DNA of 64,000 nt, from contig NZ_JALDNB010000002.1 in assembly GCF_022699665.1 (NCBI RefSeq), positions 558,001-622,000 of the forward strand, in the 5' to 3' direction. Below the pieces are notes generated by a model. That model did not search any database. It was not told the origin of the DNA and worked only from the letters and a program-made list of their open reading frames with translations. The position numbers were made by a program, and so were the translations under genes. The DNA comes from Chryseobacterium aahli (GTDB lineage: Bacteria; Bacteroidota; Bacteroidia; Flavobacteriales; Weeksellaceae). How positions within the stretch are numbered: position 1 is the stretch's first letter; each line of letters opens with the position of its first letter. Shown in pieces: positions 37,709 through 48,389 of the stretch.

Positions 37709-40051
37709 ATGAAGAAAACATTGCTTTCAGTTATTTTAATAACCCCTTTCCTGGCTTTCTCACAAAGTATCACAGGAAAGATCACACAATCAGGGAATCA
37801 GGTTTCATATGCAGAAATCATTGCGGTAAAAAATCAATTCAAACAAACTGCCATCTCCGACGAACAAGGAAATTTTGCTCTGAAACTTCCTGAAAATGGA
37901 GTTTATCAAATAGTTTGCATTCTCGACGGCATCGAAGTTTCAAAAGATGACATCACTGTCAACGGAAGTATAAAACACGATTTTGCTCTTGAAAACAACC
38001 CTGCAAAAGAGATCGAAGCCGTTGCCGTAACGGCGAAAAAGAAATTGATCGAAAGAAAAGCAGACAGATTGGTCTTTAATATCGCCAATTCTGTTGCCTC
38101 ACAGGGAATGGACGGCATAGAAGCGCTTAATAACACACCCCAGATCAAAGTAGATGAAAATGCGGGAATCTCTATGGTTGGTAAAAGCGGGATCGCTGTG
38201 ATGATCAATGACAGAATGCTCAACCTTACCGGAACTGAGCTCATTAATTACCTCAAAGGTATTCGTTCGGAAAACATCGAAAAAATAGAGGTCATCACCG
38301 CACCGCCATCCAAGTATGAAGCCCAGGGAAACAGCGGACTGATTAATATTGTTTTGAAGAAAAACCAAAACATGGGCTGGAATGGCAACCTGACAACCAG
38401 TTTTCTTCAGACCACATATGCCGGGTTTTCCAATTCCGCGACGGTCAATTATCAAGGTGAAAAACTGAGGTCATCACTGAAGTTGAGACAATACGACAAT
38501 CAGAAACACTCGTATGAAAACTATAAGATAGCAGGTTCAGACGGAATGGCAAGCTCAGATGACAGGCGAGATTTCGGGAACGGCGGAGGTCTTAATTATA
38601 GTTTGGACTATCAGCTAAATAAAAGATCAAGTATAGGATTGGTCTACGATTACGGACTGGGAAACTCCGGGATGGATATAACGAACACTTCAGATTATTT
38701 TCAAAATGGAAACTATACCAACTCTCTGTCTACCTACGCAGAACACCGCACCAAAAATAAAAACAACACCATAACCGCCTACTATGACCTGAAATTCGGA
38801 AAGCGAGATAACAAAGTGAGCATTACAGGAAATTATTTTTCCAACACGCCTGCAAGCAATATTGATTTCACAACGAACGACAATTTCGGGAATTCTTTTA
38901 TCGTAAAAACACCATCTGAACTGAATTACAAAATATATTCCGGTCAGGCCGATCTCACGCTTCCGTTTGAATTTGCAAAGACAGAAGCCGGAATCAAATT
39001 CACCAGTTTCGATAACAATTCCGACATCAAATACCAAAATCTGATCAATGGAACTTATATTACAGATCCGCTGAGAACCAATATTTTTAATTATAAAGAA
39101 AAGAATTATGCTGCATATATGAGCCTGGAAAAGGAACTGGCTGAAAAATGGACCGTAAAAGCAGGCTTAAGATATGAATATTCTACCGTAAGCGGTGCAT
39201 CGGCCTACACCGGACAGAACACAGAAAATTCTTATGGTAAATTATTTCCCACCGTCTATCTATCATACAAGGCCGATGATGATAACACTTTTAATATCAA
39301 TTACTCAAAAAGAATCAACCGACCGGGTTTCCGTGCTATCAATCCATTTCGCTGGTACACGAATATTAATTCCTACTATTCCGGAAACCCGGCTTTAAAT
39401 CCTTCTATTAATCATAATTTTGAACTTTCTTACCTGTATAAAGGAAAATTTTCTGCCTCGGCGTATTTTCAGAGAGAATTAGATGCTTTCAGCCAGCTCG
39501 TAGTTTTGGATGAAGAAAATAAGACAAGCAACTTCTATAATTTTTTCAATAAAAACAGTACAGGAATTTCTTTGAGTTTTTCCGATACTTTATTCAATTT
39601 CTGGGAAGTGAATTACTCAGGTGATTTCTCTCATATGCAAACTCAGGTTTTTGCGACCGATGCTGCGTCCAGAAAAGGAAACAGCACGACTTTCAACCTC
39701 CAGAATAGTTTTGCTTTAAAAAAAGACAAAACAATTCAGTTTTTTATGAATTACTGGCTCCGTTTGCCTTCAAATATGGGAAATGTTTACTCTTATTTTG
39801 TCGGAAATTTCACATCCGGCGTAAAAGTAAATCTGATGAACAAAGATCTTCAGATGAATGTCTATGTTTCTGATATTTTCCGTCAGGCGAAAAGTCACGG
39901 CGAGATCTACTATCAGAATTCTATCCACTCATTCAACAATTACTATGATGGACAAAACCTGACAGTTTCTTTAACTTACAATTTTGGAAATAAAAAAGTA
40001 AAAGCACAGGATCGAAATGTGAAATTTGAGGAAAAGAACAGAGCGAATTAA
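37709..40051 (+). CDS. TonB-type outer-membrane barrel (outer membrane beta-barrel family)
   Basis: 780 residues: signal peptide MKKTLLSVILITPFLAFSQ, a CarboxypepD_reg-like domain (SITGKITQSGNQVSYAEIIA ...), a plug-like segment (GMDGIEALNNTPQIKVDENA, MINDRMLNLTGTELINYLKG) and ~14-16 barrel strands with FRAINPFRWYTN and NPALNPSINHNFELSY blocks typical of the outer_membrane beta-barrel (OMP_b-brl_3) family. The N-terminal TonB box is not visible. GC content looks higher than the neighbouring relics, as for the downstream LytTR gene, so this pair may have been acquired or moved separately. Ligand unknown. Confidence 0.88.
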   Translation: MKKTLLSVILITPFLAFSQSITGKITQSGNQVSYAEIIAVKNQFKQTAISDEQGNFALKLPENGVYQIVCILDGIEVSKDDITVNGSIKHDFALENNPAKEIEAVAVTAKKKLIERKADRLVFNIANSVASQGMDGIEALNNTPQIKVDENAGISMVGKSGIAVMINDRMLNLTGTELINYLKGIRSENIEKIEVITAPPSKYEAQGNSGLINIVLKKNQNMGWNGNLTTSFLQTTYAGFSNSATVNYQGEKLRSSLKLRQYDNQKHSYENYKIAGSDGMASSDDRRDFGNGGGLNYSLDYQLNKRSSIGLVYDYGLGNSGMDITNTSDYFQNGNYTNSLSTYAEHRTKNKNNTITAYYDLKFGKRDNKVSITGNYFSNTPASNIDFTTNDNFGNSFIVKTPSELNYKIYSGQADLTLPFEFAKTEAGIKFTSFDNNSDIKYQNLINGTYITDPLRTNIFNYKEKNYAAYMSLEKELAEKWTVKAGLRYEYSTVSGASAYTGQNTENSYGKLFPTVYLSYKADDDNTFNINYSKRINRPGFRAINPFRWYTNINSYYSGNPALNPSINHNFELSYLYKGKFSASAYFQRELDAFSQLVVLDEENKTSNFYNFFNKNSTGISLSFSDTLFNFWEVNYSGDFSHMQTQVFATDAASRKGNSTTFNLQNSFALKKDKTIQFFMNYWLRLPSNMGNVYSYFVGNFTSGVKVNLMNKDLQMNVYVSDIFRQAKSHGEIYYQNSIHSFNNYYDGQNLTVSLTYNFGNKKVKAQDRNVKFEEKNRAN

Positions 40052-40121
40052 GAATTATAATTTGCGTTAAATCTTTTTAAAGTAATAAGGATCAAAATTT
40101 CAATGAACTGAAATTGCATCA

Positions 40122-40335
40122 TGTGAGGTTTCTGACTGTTTCTATGCAGATGACCATTCAGGCAGGTACAAGGAAAAATGCCATCAATTCCTTTAAAGCA
40201 ATAAAAAAGAACATTGATGTAAACCTGAAATATTTTTGCGGAGGTTATAGGATCTCTGATTCCAGATACCAAAAAATATTTTTTTCCCCAGTGACTAGGG
40301 AATATGTTTGCTATAGAAAATCAGGTAGCCTCATA
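40122..40335 (+). repeat. 214-bp repeat, copy B
   Basis: Same length and ends as copy A. It begins ~70 bases after the barrel gene stop. A 78-codon frame crosses it in the same register as in copies A and D. Confidence 0.85.
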
Positions 40336-40341
40336 TGGGAT

Positions 40342-40710
40342 CATCGTTGATCTTTGATGTGTCTGTTATACATTTGTAAATAAGAAAGAATGTGATAAGA
40401 TGATTGGGATACCGATGTCCTCAATATCCACGATTGTTTAGAAGAAACATTGGAAATTGTGCAAAGTATCATACAATAACAGGTAGCACATCTTTTGGAT
40501 CTACTGCCTTTATAGAACAGAAAAATCAACAGACAACTATCAATTTAATATTTAATGTTCTATCAAGTCATTTGTAAAGTGGTATTAATGAAATGGAGGA
40601 AATGCAAGTAAAATTTAGACGATGAGGCTTTTACTTCTTTAAGCAATCAGTTGAAAATTCTGTAGCTTTGCGAATACTGATTTGCATTTTAGAAATAAGA
40701 AAAAAGAACA
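40342..40710. other. Non-coding stretch upstream of LytTR gene
   Basis: No gene supported. It contains A/T-rich sequence and short palindromes only. Confidence 0.4.
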
Positions 40711-41634
40711 ATGTCCAGAAACTTTTCAATCACAGGTCTTAAGAATTTAAGCAAGCATTTGATGATCAGCAAAGTTCCCTTTCCTAACAATGAAACATTT
40801 AGAGAGCTTTTACTGACATCTTTTTTGGCCGGTCTCTCAGTCTATCTTCTTCTGATCATGTATCAGCCCTATGGAACAAGTGATTTTCAACATTCCTACA
40901 AATATTTGATGCTCTTCCCTTATGCTGTCATTTGTTTTTTATCGTTTTGCAGCTTTGCATTCATTTTCAGCAAAAAAAAAGAATGGACTTTGGCTGAGGA
41001 GATCTTCAAGAACATTCTGATCCTTTTGACCGCATCGGTAGCATCTTATTTTTACAACGCTTTAATTCTGAGCAAGGTCCGGCTGTCTTTTGAAAACTAC
41101 TTATATATGCTGGTTTATACGTCAGCATTATTCTTTCCGGTAATCATTGTTTTTATATTGGGGAGATACATTCACTTTACCGAGCGATCAAACCTACGAA
41201 CTGCAACAGTCCTGAATAGAAATAAGTCTCAATATATTGCTGAGGAGAAAGATCTTGAGGTTTTGGCTACTACTTCCTCTATATTAAGGATCACTTCGGA
41301 ATATGGGAATTACAGTCTGGAAATTCCTGAGACCGATTTTATTTATGCTGAGGCAGCAGATAACTACTGCATCGTTTACTTTTACAAGAATAATAGTCCT
41401 GAAAAGGAAATGATCCGCATATCCCTATCGAAATTACTGCAACAGGTTCAGACTGATGTTATACGACAGACCCACCGGTCATTTATTGTCAATCTCTCAA
41501 AAGTGATCAGATCTAAAGGCAACTCTTCAGGATATAAACTTTCATTGGACAATCTTAACAATGAGTTGACCATATCGAGGAACTTCATCCCCGCTGTTCT
41601 GCCCATTCTAAAAGATCTTACCATTCGTCCCTAA
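40711..41634 (+). CDS. Membrane LytTR-family transcriptional regulator
   Basis: 307 residues. Four membrane segments occupy ~30-155 (LLTSFLAGLSVYLLLIMYQP, LMLFPYAVICFLSFCSFAFI and following), then a LytTR DNA-binding domain (residues ~195-305) with FIYAEAADNYCIVYFY, RISLSKLLQQV, RQTHRSFIVNLSKVIRSKG. There is no receiver domain, so the signal must come through the membrane part or a partner. The CPBP protease gene 78 bases downstream is probably co-transcribed; in many bacteria LytTR-CPBP pairs handle signalling peptides. Confidence 0.9.
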   Translation: MSRNFSITGLKNLSKHLMISKVPFPNNETFRELLLTSFLAGLSVYLLLIMYQPYGTSDFQHSYKYLMLFPYAVICFLSFCSFAFIFSKKKEWTLAEEIFKNILILLTASVASYFYNALILSKVRLSFENYLYMLVYTSALFFPVIIVFILGRYIHFTERSNLRTATVLNRNKSQYIAEEKDLEVLATTSSILRITSEYGNYSLEIPETDFIYAEAADNYCIVYFYKNNSPEKEMIRISLSKLLQQVQTDVIRQTHRSFIVNLSKVIRSKGNSSGYKLSLDNLNNELTISRNFIPAVLPILKDLTIRP

Positions 41635-41711
41635 TCTTTGTCAACCGCCACTATCATTAGATTCTTAGTTCTTGTTTATGCTACTTTTACACCAAACATA
41701 AAACATCGACT

Positions 41712-42497
41712 ATGAACAGGTTTAATTTTTTTTTAGTTTTTATTTTTGGATTTGGATCGTACTTTTACTTCGATCAAAGCTGTTTTTCTTATTTCCAAAA
41801 AGAAGTCACCTCTATCACAAACTCCAAAGCTGCAGGGCATATTATCGCATACCTTATTACTTTGATTCCTCTTTTGGTCACGGTCTTCTTTTTAAAGAAA
41901 AAAGGGGAAAGTGTACCTGAAGCGATCGGATTATCCGCTAGTTTAACAAAAGGTTTTGGATTTGCCTTTCTTTGCACACTACCTTTGCTAATAGCATTCC
42001 CGATAAAATTCAGTTTAAATACAAACCTGTCTTTAAATACAGTCATCATCAATACCATTTCTTCTGCATTTTTTGAAGAGATCATATACAGAGCATTTCT
42101 GTTTGGTATTCTGTACCGATGTACAAGATTAGGATTTTTACCTTCTGTTTTCTTGGGATCACTGCTTTTCGGTATGGCACATCTTTACCAGGCCACTGAT
42201 CTTATGGAAATTTTAGGAGTATTTGCTATTACATTTTTAGGTTCTATATTCTTCTCGTGGATCTATGCGGAATGGAATTTTAATTTGTGGACGGCAATCT
42301 TTATGCACTGCCTGATGAATCTTTATTGGCTGATCTTTAATATTGACGATTCTGCTATCGGAGGGATGTATTCAAACATTTTCAGGTTTTTAAGCTTGTT
42401 CATCGCAATAGGCATCACCATTTTTCATAAGAGAAGAAATAAGGTCTCACTGGAAGTCACAAAAAAAACTATTTGGATAAAGCCTAAAGATGAATAG
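41712..42497 (+). CDS. CPBP-family intramembrane metalloprotease
   Basis: 261-residue membrane protein (about seven or eight helices). The Abi/CPBP motifs are visible: FFEEIIYRAFLFG (EExxxR, residues ~120-132), GMAHLYQAT (second motif, His) and AIFMHCLMNLYW (third motif, His...Asn). Such enzymes cleave membrane substrates or protect from bacteriocins. Location next to the LytTR regulator suggests proteolytic control of it or of a signalling peptide; inference only. Confidence 0.9.
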   Translation: MNRFNFFLVFIFGFGSYFYFDQSCFSYFQKEVTSITNSKAAGHIIAYLITLIPLLVTVFFLKKKGESVPEAIGLSASLTKGFGFAFLCTLPLLIAFPIKFSLNTNLSLNTVIINTISSAFFEEIIYRAFLFGILYRCTRLGFLPSVFLGSLLFGMAHLYQATDLMEILGVFAITFLGSIFFSWIYAEWNFNLWTAIFMHCLMNLYWLIFNIDDSAIGGMYSNIFRFLSLFIAIGITIFHKRRNKVSLEVTKKTIWIKPKDE

Positions 42498-42737
42498 CAG
42501 TGCCTCAGAGCTATTATCATCATTACCTTAGTAGTAAACTATGCTGTTCCTGCCTCAAATTCTTTATGGAAATTTTAGAAAACTTTATGGAGATTATATA
42601 CTTGAAAGTACCTACTTAAAAAAAACTAAATATTACTCGTTTTATAATTCGGTTTATTTGTCAATAAGTTGTAAAATTGGTATTTAATGTAAAAATACAA
42701 CCTGGTACATTCAAGTATATTATCATCTATTCAAATT

Positions 42738-45700
42738 CTATACATATTCTCTTTTTATCTGAGAAAGGATAGTCGGATCCTGTATTTCATTGTCCTTTGC
42801 CAGTAATAAAACTTTAGACATTACTTCAGCTGATTTTGGATCATCATCGGCAAATGGCAAAAACAATCTGCCTCTGTGCTGAGAATGAATAGGAAGAATG
42901 GATAAATATTTACCCGGCACCTGGTGCACCACCGCACTTCCCAAATGCACACTGTATTCTGCCATTTGACCTTTCACTAAAACATGAGAACCTTCTATTT
43001 TCACATTGTCCAGCTTAAATAATCTTGCCGTTTCTTTCATCAATACCGAACGCATTTCGATAGAAGAATGACTTGCTTCCGGGTCTACATCTCCCACATG
43101 AGCTACAGAAACCACCAAATCTACATCACGCATCACTTCAGAAAACAAACGTGGATTAATATCTTCGAATGGAATGTTTTTATAGTCTTTTAATGAATGG
43201 AACTCAATGGTTTCAAGCGTAGGACTTTCTACATCCGCAGGTGAAAACCAATCTGCCAAAGCATATAATTTTACCTGAAAACCTTCTTTATGATAAACCT
43301 TTTGTAAACCTTCTTCATAATCTACTTTCCAGCCTCTTGTTTTTAGCAGTGCTAAAGTTTTCTGTGGCTGAATCTGATGACCTGCATATCTACGGGAAAT
43401 TGACTTCTCTTGTAATTCATCCGGAGTAGGAACATATAATTCTCTGAATATCTGTTTAAATGGCTGAATCAATTTTTCTGTGAAGCAGTAATGCTGAAAA
43501 TAACTCCAAACTAAATGTTGATGGAGATCTACACAATGAGCAATTCTCAATGTTTGATTTTCTTCTAGCTTTTGAATTTCGCCTTGAGCTGAAATTAAAT
43601 TCCCATCAAGGTAAAATCCTATTTTTTGATTATCTGTGATAAAAACCAGCTTCTCCAGATGTTTAGAAATTACAGGATGCGAAAAAAGGTTTTTAATCTC
43701 AGCAAAAAGAAACTCATCGCCCCTTATCATTGCTTCTTCCAGACCTTTACGTGAGCGGCTCCATTGTTCGCGCATGATTTTACGGTAACTTGCTAACTCT
43801 ACAATTGCTTTATCTTTTTTAATCTTTGGCGGAATTGATTTTAGCTGTTTATCATCTCTGAATACCACCAATTCTGCTTTTCCATCATCTTCTACAATTA
43901 ATCCAACGGTAATTCCGTCAACGGTAACTTGCGTTTCTTTTGATAACAGATTTTGAATTTGTTTGGTTTCCATCGCCCATGTCAACCTTATTGGGTCCGG
44001 GTAACCTGCATTTCGGGCTAAGTTTTCTAATGCCACACGAATAGCCAACGCTTCGCTCGTCTGCTTCATAGAGCCAAATTCCTTACTTTCTTTTTTGAAC
44101 TGCTGAATGTACTCATATCGACTCAATACATCTTTTTCCGGATTTGTTTTACTCAAAGGCACAAGTCCATACACACGCAGGTAATCCTGATCGCGTTTAT
44201 CTTTTACTTTTGCAGTTACTTCTTTTATTTTTAAATCTCCCGTAAGCGTATCTGAGTACAGTCTTGCTCTGCGATGCCCATTTCCGTCAGAGATATATTT
44301 GGCAGATTCGTACAGCATTTCCCAACGAGCTTTGCCCAATTCTTTAAAGGCTTTTGTAAACCAATCTTTATCTACCGCACCATCCTGAAACTCCTGTACA
44401 TCTACCGAAGAATACTTTGCCACCTCACTTTCCAGCCCGGAATTTTGGGCTTGGTAAGAACCCGTTTTGGTATGTGCGTGCATCCACCAAATTGCAGAAT
44501 CCAAACCTTTCCAACCCAAATAACTACTAATGAATTTTTGCCATTGTGGTGCATAAACAGCAGCTTGTATCAAACGAAGTTCCGCAATTTTCTCTTTTTT
44601 CATCATTTCATTAAATGATTCTTGTGTATCGCTTTCCAAAGGATGGCAATTCGACAAAAGATAAGAAAACAGCTTCTGCTTCGTCATACTTTCGTTTCCA
44701 TAGCTGTAAATGTAGTTAGCATACAATGTTGCTTTACCTAAACCTTTTAAAATTTCCACGAAACGATTGGAGCCATATATATTTTGGAATGCTTGTACAA
44801 AATGGGAAACAGCCGTACTTGCATCGCCACGAATGAGTTCTACATCAAGAAATTTATTTTGAATCTCCTCAATTATAGGCTTCAAGAAAGGGAATGTCTC
44901 TAAGTATTTTTCACTGTTATGATGAAATTTGGAGGTTGTAAGTTCTCGTATTGCAGATTCTGAGGTAAAAATACCTTCATATAATTCATCCTTGGTAATG
45001 ATTTGTAATTCAAACGCTTTACAGAACAAATAAAAACCAGGAACAGTATGTTGTATGTTTTCTTCCAAACCGTTGTACTGCATCCATCGGTGTAAATTCA
45101 AGATTTTTTTAAATTGTTCGTCTGTCGTATTTTTTATTGATATTGACTCTAAAAACAATTTGAAAAAGCCAGATTGCTGCCATCCGTCTCCATCGTTGCC
45201 ATAATAATATTCACTCTTTTTTGCTTTATAAGTAATAATATCTTTGGGAAGATTAGCAAACAAAGTGCTGCACGCATCAATTAAAAAATCATTTTTTTCT
45301 TCGAAGACAAATTTATGATTTAAAGATTCTAAAATTCTCTTTACCGGATTATCCCAATAATACTCGTTTTTCAATGGATTCGGTATCACATCTTTGTTGT
45401 AAAAAACATAGTTTTCCAGAAAATCTCTGAACTTTTTGCGGTCACAGCTTTCTGCGAAAGTCAGTAAAAACAAATCTCTAGGTTGTAACCCAGAATCTTT
45501 ATACCATTTTTCCCAAACTTCATATAAGGGATAGTTTTCGAAAATTTGTTCCGGAGTAAAACCCTCTGTTTTATTTTTGATTTGTCTGAAACTATTGCCC
45601 ATTAATAATTTTGTCACGGAGCCATTCCAGTCTTCTGCATCGTATTCGTGGTCTTTATGTTTTAAAAATAAATCGTTGAGCTTTTTTAATTCAGCTTTTA

Positions 45701-47774
45701 CATGGCTCATCGGTTTTGTAAAGCCGTATTTATCTTTTGTAATCGCTTTTGCATACACCGAATTGGCATCTACTTTAGGCAATTCAAACTTAGATTTTAC
45801 AGAAATATCATAAAAACCGAACCCATTCTGGGCAGAAAGCATCTCTTTACCGGCAGATGGATTGAGCTGATTCAGCAAACTTTGTTCTCTTTCTGAAATT
45901 TTGGGTCTTTCAGCGTATTTTTGAATCCATTCTGAAACTTGGACAGACGCTCTTTTTTCTTTTTGTAGTTGAAGCATTATGTCTAGTGAAGCCGTGCGTT
46001 GTTCTATATCTCCTTTCGTTACCAAATCTTCCACCAAAGGTGTAAGCACGACATCTTCTTGCTTTATGACCAACTCTATTAATTTCTTACGAAGTGTGCC
46101 GCCTTTCCTTTTAAAGAAATCAAAAAACGTCATTATTTCTTCTTTGTCTAGAGGGTTTTGCTGCAACACATTGATACCCGAAGCAACCAAAGATTCACCC
46201 CTGTCTTTTACGATTTTAAAAGCAAACTCTTTCTGGAAAGGAGTTACTTTTTTTTGCTTTTTTTCGAAATTATAGGAGTAAGAATAACAGTAGAAATCTC
46301 CCAAAATATTTCTCGTTAACTGCTCACGAAGCGCAAGGTCAAAATCATTAAAATAAGAAAGTACCAAGTCTAATTTTGCACTATCCTCCCCTACAAGATA
46401 AAACATCGACGCATATAAATCGCTTTTTTTGAAAGTCGCATTGAGCCAAGAGAATATTTTACCTTCAAATTTCTTTTCTTTTACTTCTATTTTTTTGGTT
46501 AAATCGTGTAGTTTTTCAAAGAAATCGGGATAATCTGTATTGTTTATATAAAACTTAGAATCTGCATTGGCACTCAACAAAGACGACATCTGATTACCTG
46601 AAAATGCCATCACCTGCAAATCACCCTCTATCACAGCTTTATAATACAACGGCATCTGAATATACGGGTCTGCGGTCTCTGAAGCGAACTTTATTGCCAA
46701 ACATTTTTTTTCTACACTGCCTTTGTCGAGTAATTCATGTAGGTAAGGAATCGTTTTTTCTACGTCCCAAATACCTTGTACCCACAGTGCCATGTACACT
46801 TCATTATTGTTTTTACTTTTTATGGCTTCAGGAATTTGTTGTGGGTTTTTAAAATAATTATCTGCTAACAATACAATATTCTTCACGACGGATTCTTTTT
46901 CAGCTTCCCAGTTTAGCCCCGTCCAGGTATCAATTGCACGTACAACTGATGAGAATCTTGTTAATTTATGCTCCAAAATTACATGAGTCATATATTGAAG
47001 TGCGCCAACACTTGTTTCGTCTAAAGCTTCCAAGACTGTTTGCCTCAATCCTTCTTGCCTTTGAGCTGCAAGCAAAAGTTTTTCTACCAACTCCCAACAG
47101 TGTTTTTGTTCACTATTAAGCAATGCTTTTATAATATTTTGCGATACCTTACCTTCAGCATGTTTATTAAAAATAATATCTTCAATAAGTTGATATATTT
47201 CAGCATTTCCGGTATCTATCGCTGCTGACCAAATGTAAAATTGACTAGAATTATAAGACAGCTCGTTATCATAAATAATTTGCTCTTTTAATGTAAGATT
47301 GTAAAAATTAAACCCATCGCTGTAAGAATAAATACTAGGAAGTTGTAGCAGACTTCTTATCAGATTAATTTGATTAAGAAAAATAAATTTCTCATTATTT
47401 GGCGCTCTGAACGAGCGGCGATAATAACCTGTTTGATACATCTTGAAGGGCATTTTGTTCCAAGCATGTTTTACAAGCTCAGCTTTGTCATCAAAGAAAT
47501 AAACCAATAATTTATAATAATCTGCGTCGTCCCAAATGTTTGGTTTTATGAGTTCTTTTATTTTTTCGGCTTTCGTAGAGCCCAAAGAATATTCTTCTCG
47601 ATAATCTTCTTTTCCGAGAAGAAGTAAACCTAGCTCTGCAACTTCTTTTTTTAGTTTTGGCTTAGAAAAAATTTGTGATAAAATTCCTTTTTCTGTTTGT
47701 TCTTTTAAATCTTTTCTTAAGTTTTTGTAATAATCTACAATTTTTTTCGATTTTAATTTTTCTGTGATTTCCAT
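42738..47774 (-). CDS. Giant DUF5724/DUF4132 protein
   Basis: 1678 residues, largest gene here. The N-terminal two thirds are helical HEAT-like repeats (for instance ALLNSEQKHCWELVEKLLLA, YMTHVILEHKLTRFSSVVRA), and the C-terminal part (from ~1250) has the DUF4132 block with GLVPLSKTNPEKDVLSRYEY, ALAIRVALENLARNAGYPDP and TWAMETKQ. E. coli YehI/MolR is the well-known relative; related loci include MoxR ATPases and vWA proteins, suggesting a role in a stress or effector-assembly system, but this window has no MoxR gene. The start is the ATG at 47774, 25 bases after the small upstream gene; together they form a two-gene operon. Confidence 0.85.
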   Translation of the reverse strand: MEITEKLKSKKIVDYYKNLRKDLKEQTEKGILSQIFSKPKLKKEVAELGLLLLGKEDYREEYSLGSTKAEKIKELIKPNIWDDADYYKLLVYFFDDKAELVKHAWNKMPFKMYQTGYYRRSFRAPNNEKFIFLNQINLIRSLLQLPSIYSYSDGFNFYNLTLKEQIIYDNELSYNSSQFYIWSAAIDTGNAEIYQLIEDIIFNKHAEGKVSQNIIKALLNSEQKHCWELVEKLLLAAQRQEGLRQTVLEALDETSVGALQYMTHVILEHKLTRFSSVVRAIDTWTGLNWEAEKESVVKNIVLLADNYFKNPQQIPEAIKSKNNNEVYMALWVQGIWDVEKTIPYLHELLDKGSVEKKCLAIKFASETADPYIQMPLYYKAVIEGDLQVMAFSGNQMSSLLSANADSKFYINNTDYPDFFEKLHDLTKKIEVKEKKFEGKIFSWLNATFKKSDLYASMFYLVGEDSAKLDLVLSYFNDFDLALREQLTRNILGDFYCYSYSYNFEKKQKKVTPFQKEFAFKIVKDRGESLVASGINVLQQNPLDKEEIMTFFDFFKRKGGTLRKKLIELVIKQEDVVLTPLVEDLVTKGDIEQRTASLDIMLQLQKEKRASVQVSEWIQKYAERPKISEREQSLLNQLNPSAGKEMLSAQNGFGFYDISVKSKFELPKVDANSVYAKAITKDKYGFTKPMSHVKAELKKLNDLFLKHKDHEYDAEDWNGSVTKLLMGNSFRQIKNKTEGFTPEQIFENYPLYEVWEKWYKDSGLQPRDLFLLTFAESCDRKKFRDFLENYVFYNKDVIPNPLKNEYYWDNPVKRILESLNHKFVFEEKNDFLIDACSTLFANLPKDIITYKAKKSEYYYGNDGDGWQQSGFFKLFLESISIKNTTDEQFKKILNLHRWMQYNGLEENIQHTVPGFYLFCKAFELQIITKDELYEGIFTSESAIRELTTSKFHHNSEKYLETFPFLKPIIEEIQNKFLDVELIRGDASTAVSHFVQAFQNIYGSNRFVEILKGLGKATLYANYIYSYGNESMTKQKLFSYLLSNCHPLESDTQESFNEMMKKEKIAELRLIQAAVYAPQWQKFISSYLGWKGLDSAIWWMHAHTKTGSYQAQNSGLESEVAKYSSVDVQEFQDGAVDKDWFTKAFKELGKARWEMLYESAKYISDGNGHRRARLYSDTLTGDLKIKEVTAKVKDKRDQDYLRVYGLVPLSKTNPEKDVLSRYEYIQQFKKESKEFGSMKQTSEALAIRVALENLARNAGYPDPIRLTWAMETKQIQNLLSKETQVTVDGITVGLIVEDDGKAELVVFRDDKQLKSIPPKIKKDKAIVELASYRKIMREQWSRSRKGLEEAMIRGDEFLFAEIKNLFSHPVISKHLEKLVFITDNQKIGFYLDGNLISAQGEIQKLEENQTLRIAHCVDLHQHLVWSYFQHYCFTEKLIQPFKQIFRELYVPTPDELQEKSISRRYAGHQIQPQKTLALLKTRGWKVDYEEGLQKVYHKEGFQVKLYALADWFSPADVESPTLETIEFHSLKDYKNIPFEDINPRLFSEVMRDVDLVVSVAHVGDVDPEASHSSIEMRSVLMKETARLFKLDNVKIEGSHVLVKGQMAEYSVHLGSAVVHQVPGKYLSILPIHSQHRGRLFLPFADDDPKSAEVMSKVLLLAKDNEIQDPTILSQIKREYV

Positions 47775-47799
47775 TGAATTTGTAAGTTTATATTTCTAA

Positions 47800-48234
47800 T
47801 TACCAATAACTTCCTGCCAAGAAAGTAAGCCTAATGAATGTAAACGTATGATCTAAGTTTAAGTTTATATTTTGAGAAATATTTTCTAACTGCTCATCAT
47901 TATAAAACACAGCAAACATACCATCTTCAAAAGCCTGAAGCGCATTTTCCTGGGCTTTTTGTAAATCTGCTTTTTTTTGATTGTAAATACTTCCAAAACC
48001 AATTTTGCCGGTGTCAGTAAGAATATTTAAATAATTTTCTGTGGGTATTTTTGCGTAGTCTTCATCTTCCAGCTCAAATGATTTAGCGTTGAAAACTTCT
48101 ACCTGTTGTTGTACAACAAGTTTTAATAAATTTTCTAATGAAATATTGACCTCATTATAATCAATATCGAGCTTTTGCTCTGCTAAAACAGGGTGCTTTT
48201 TTCCTAATTGCTTTACGATAACCTTTATTTCCAT
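47800..48234 (-). CDS. Small partner protein of the DUF4132 gene
   Basis: 144 residues, no signal or membrane segment. I do not recognise a named family; similar small proteins accompany DUF5724/DUF4132 genes. Visible blocks: MEIKVIVKQLGKKHPVLAEQ, SLENLLKLVVQQQVEVFNAK and a conserved-looking end FTFIRLTFLAGSYW. Predicted mixed alpha/beta. It is the first gene of the pair and starts in front of a 150-base gap. Confidence 0.7.
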   Translation of the reverse strand: MEIKVIVKQLGKKHPVLAEQKLDIDYNEVNISLENLLKLVVQQQVEVFNAKSFELEDEDYAKIPTENYLNILTDTGKIGFGSIYNQKKADLQKAQENALQAFEDGMFAVFYNDEQLENISQNINLNLDHTFTFIRLTFLAGSYW

Positions 48235-48389
48235 ACCTGAATGTTGATACGAATAAATATAGTGGTTTTTTTTTATTTATCTGGTTTTAGATAAATCTGC
48301 ATGAACTGCAAAGAAAAAACAATGGTTATCAGAAAATATTACGGTTTTGAAACAATTCCTTCATTCTCAATTCAATTTTTTTACAAAAA

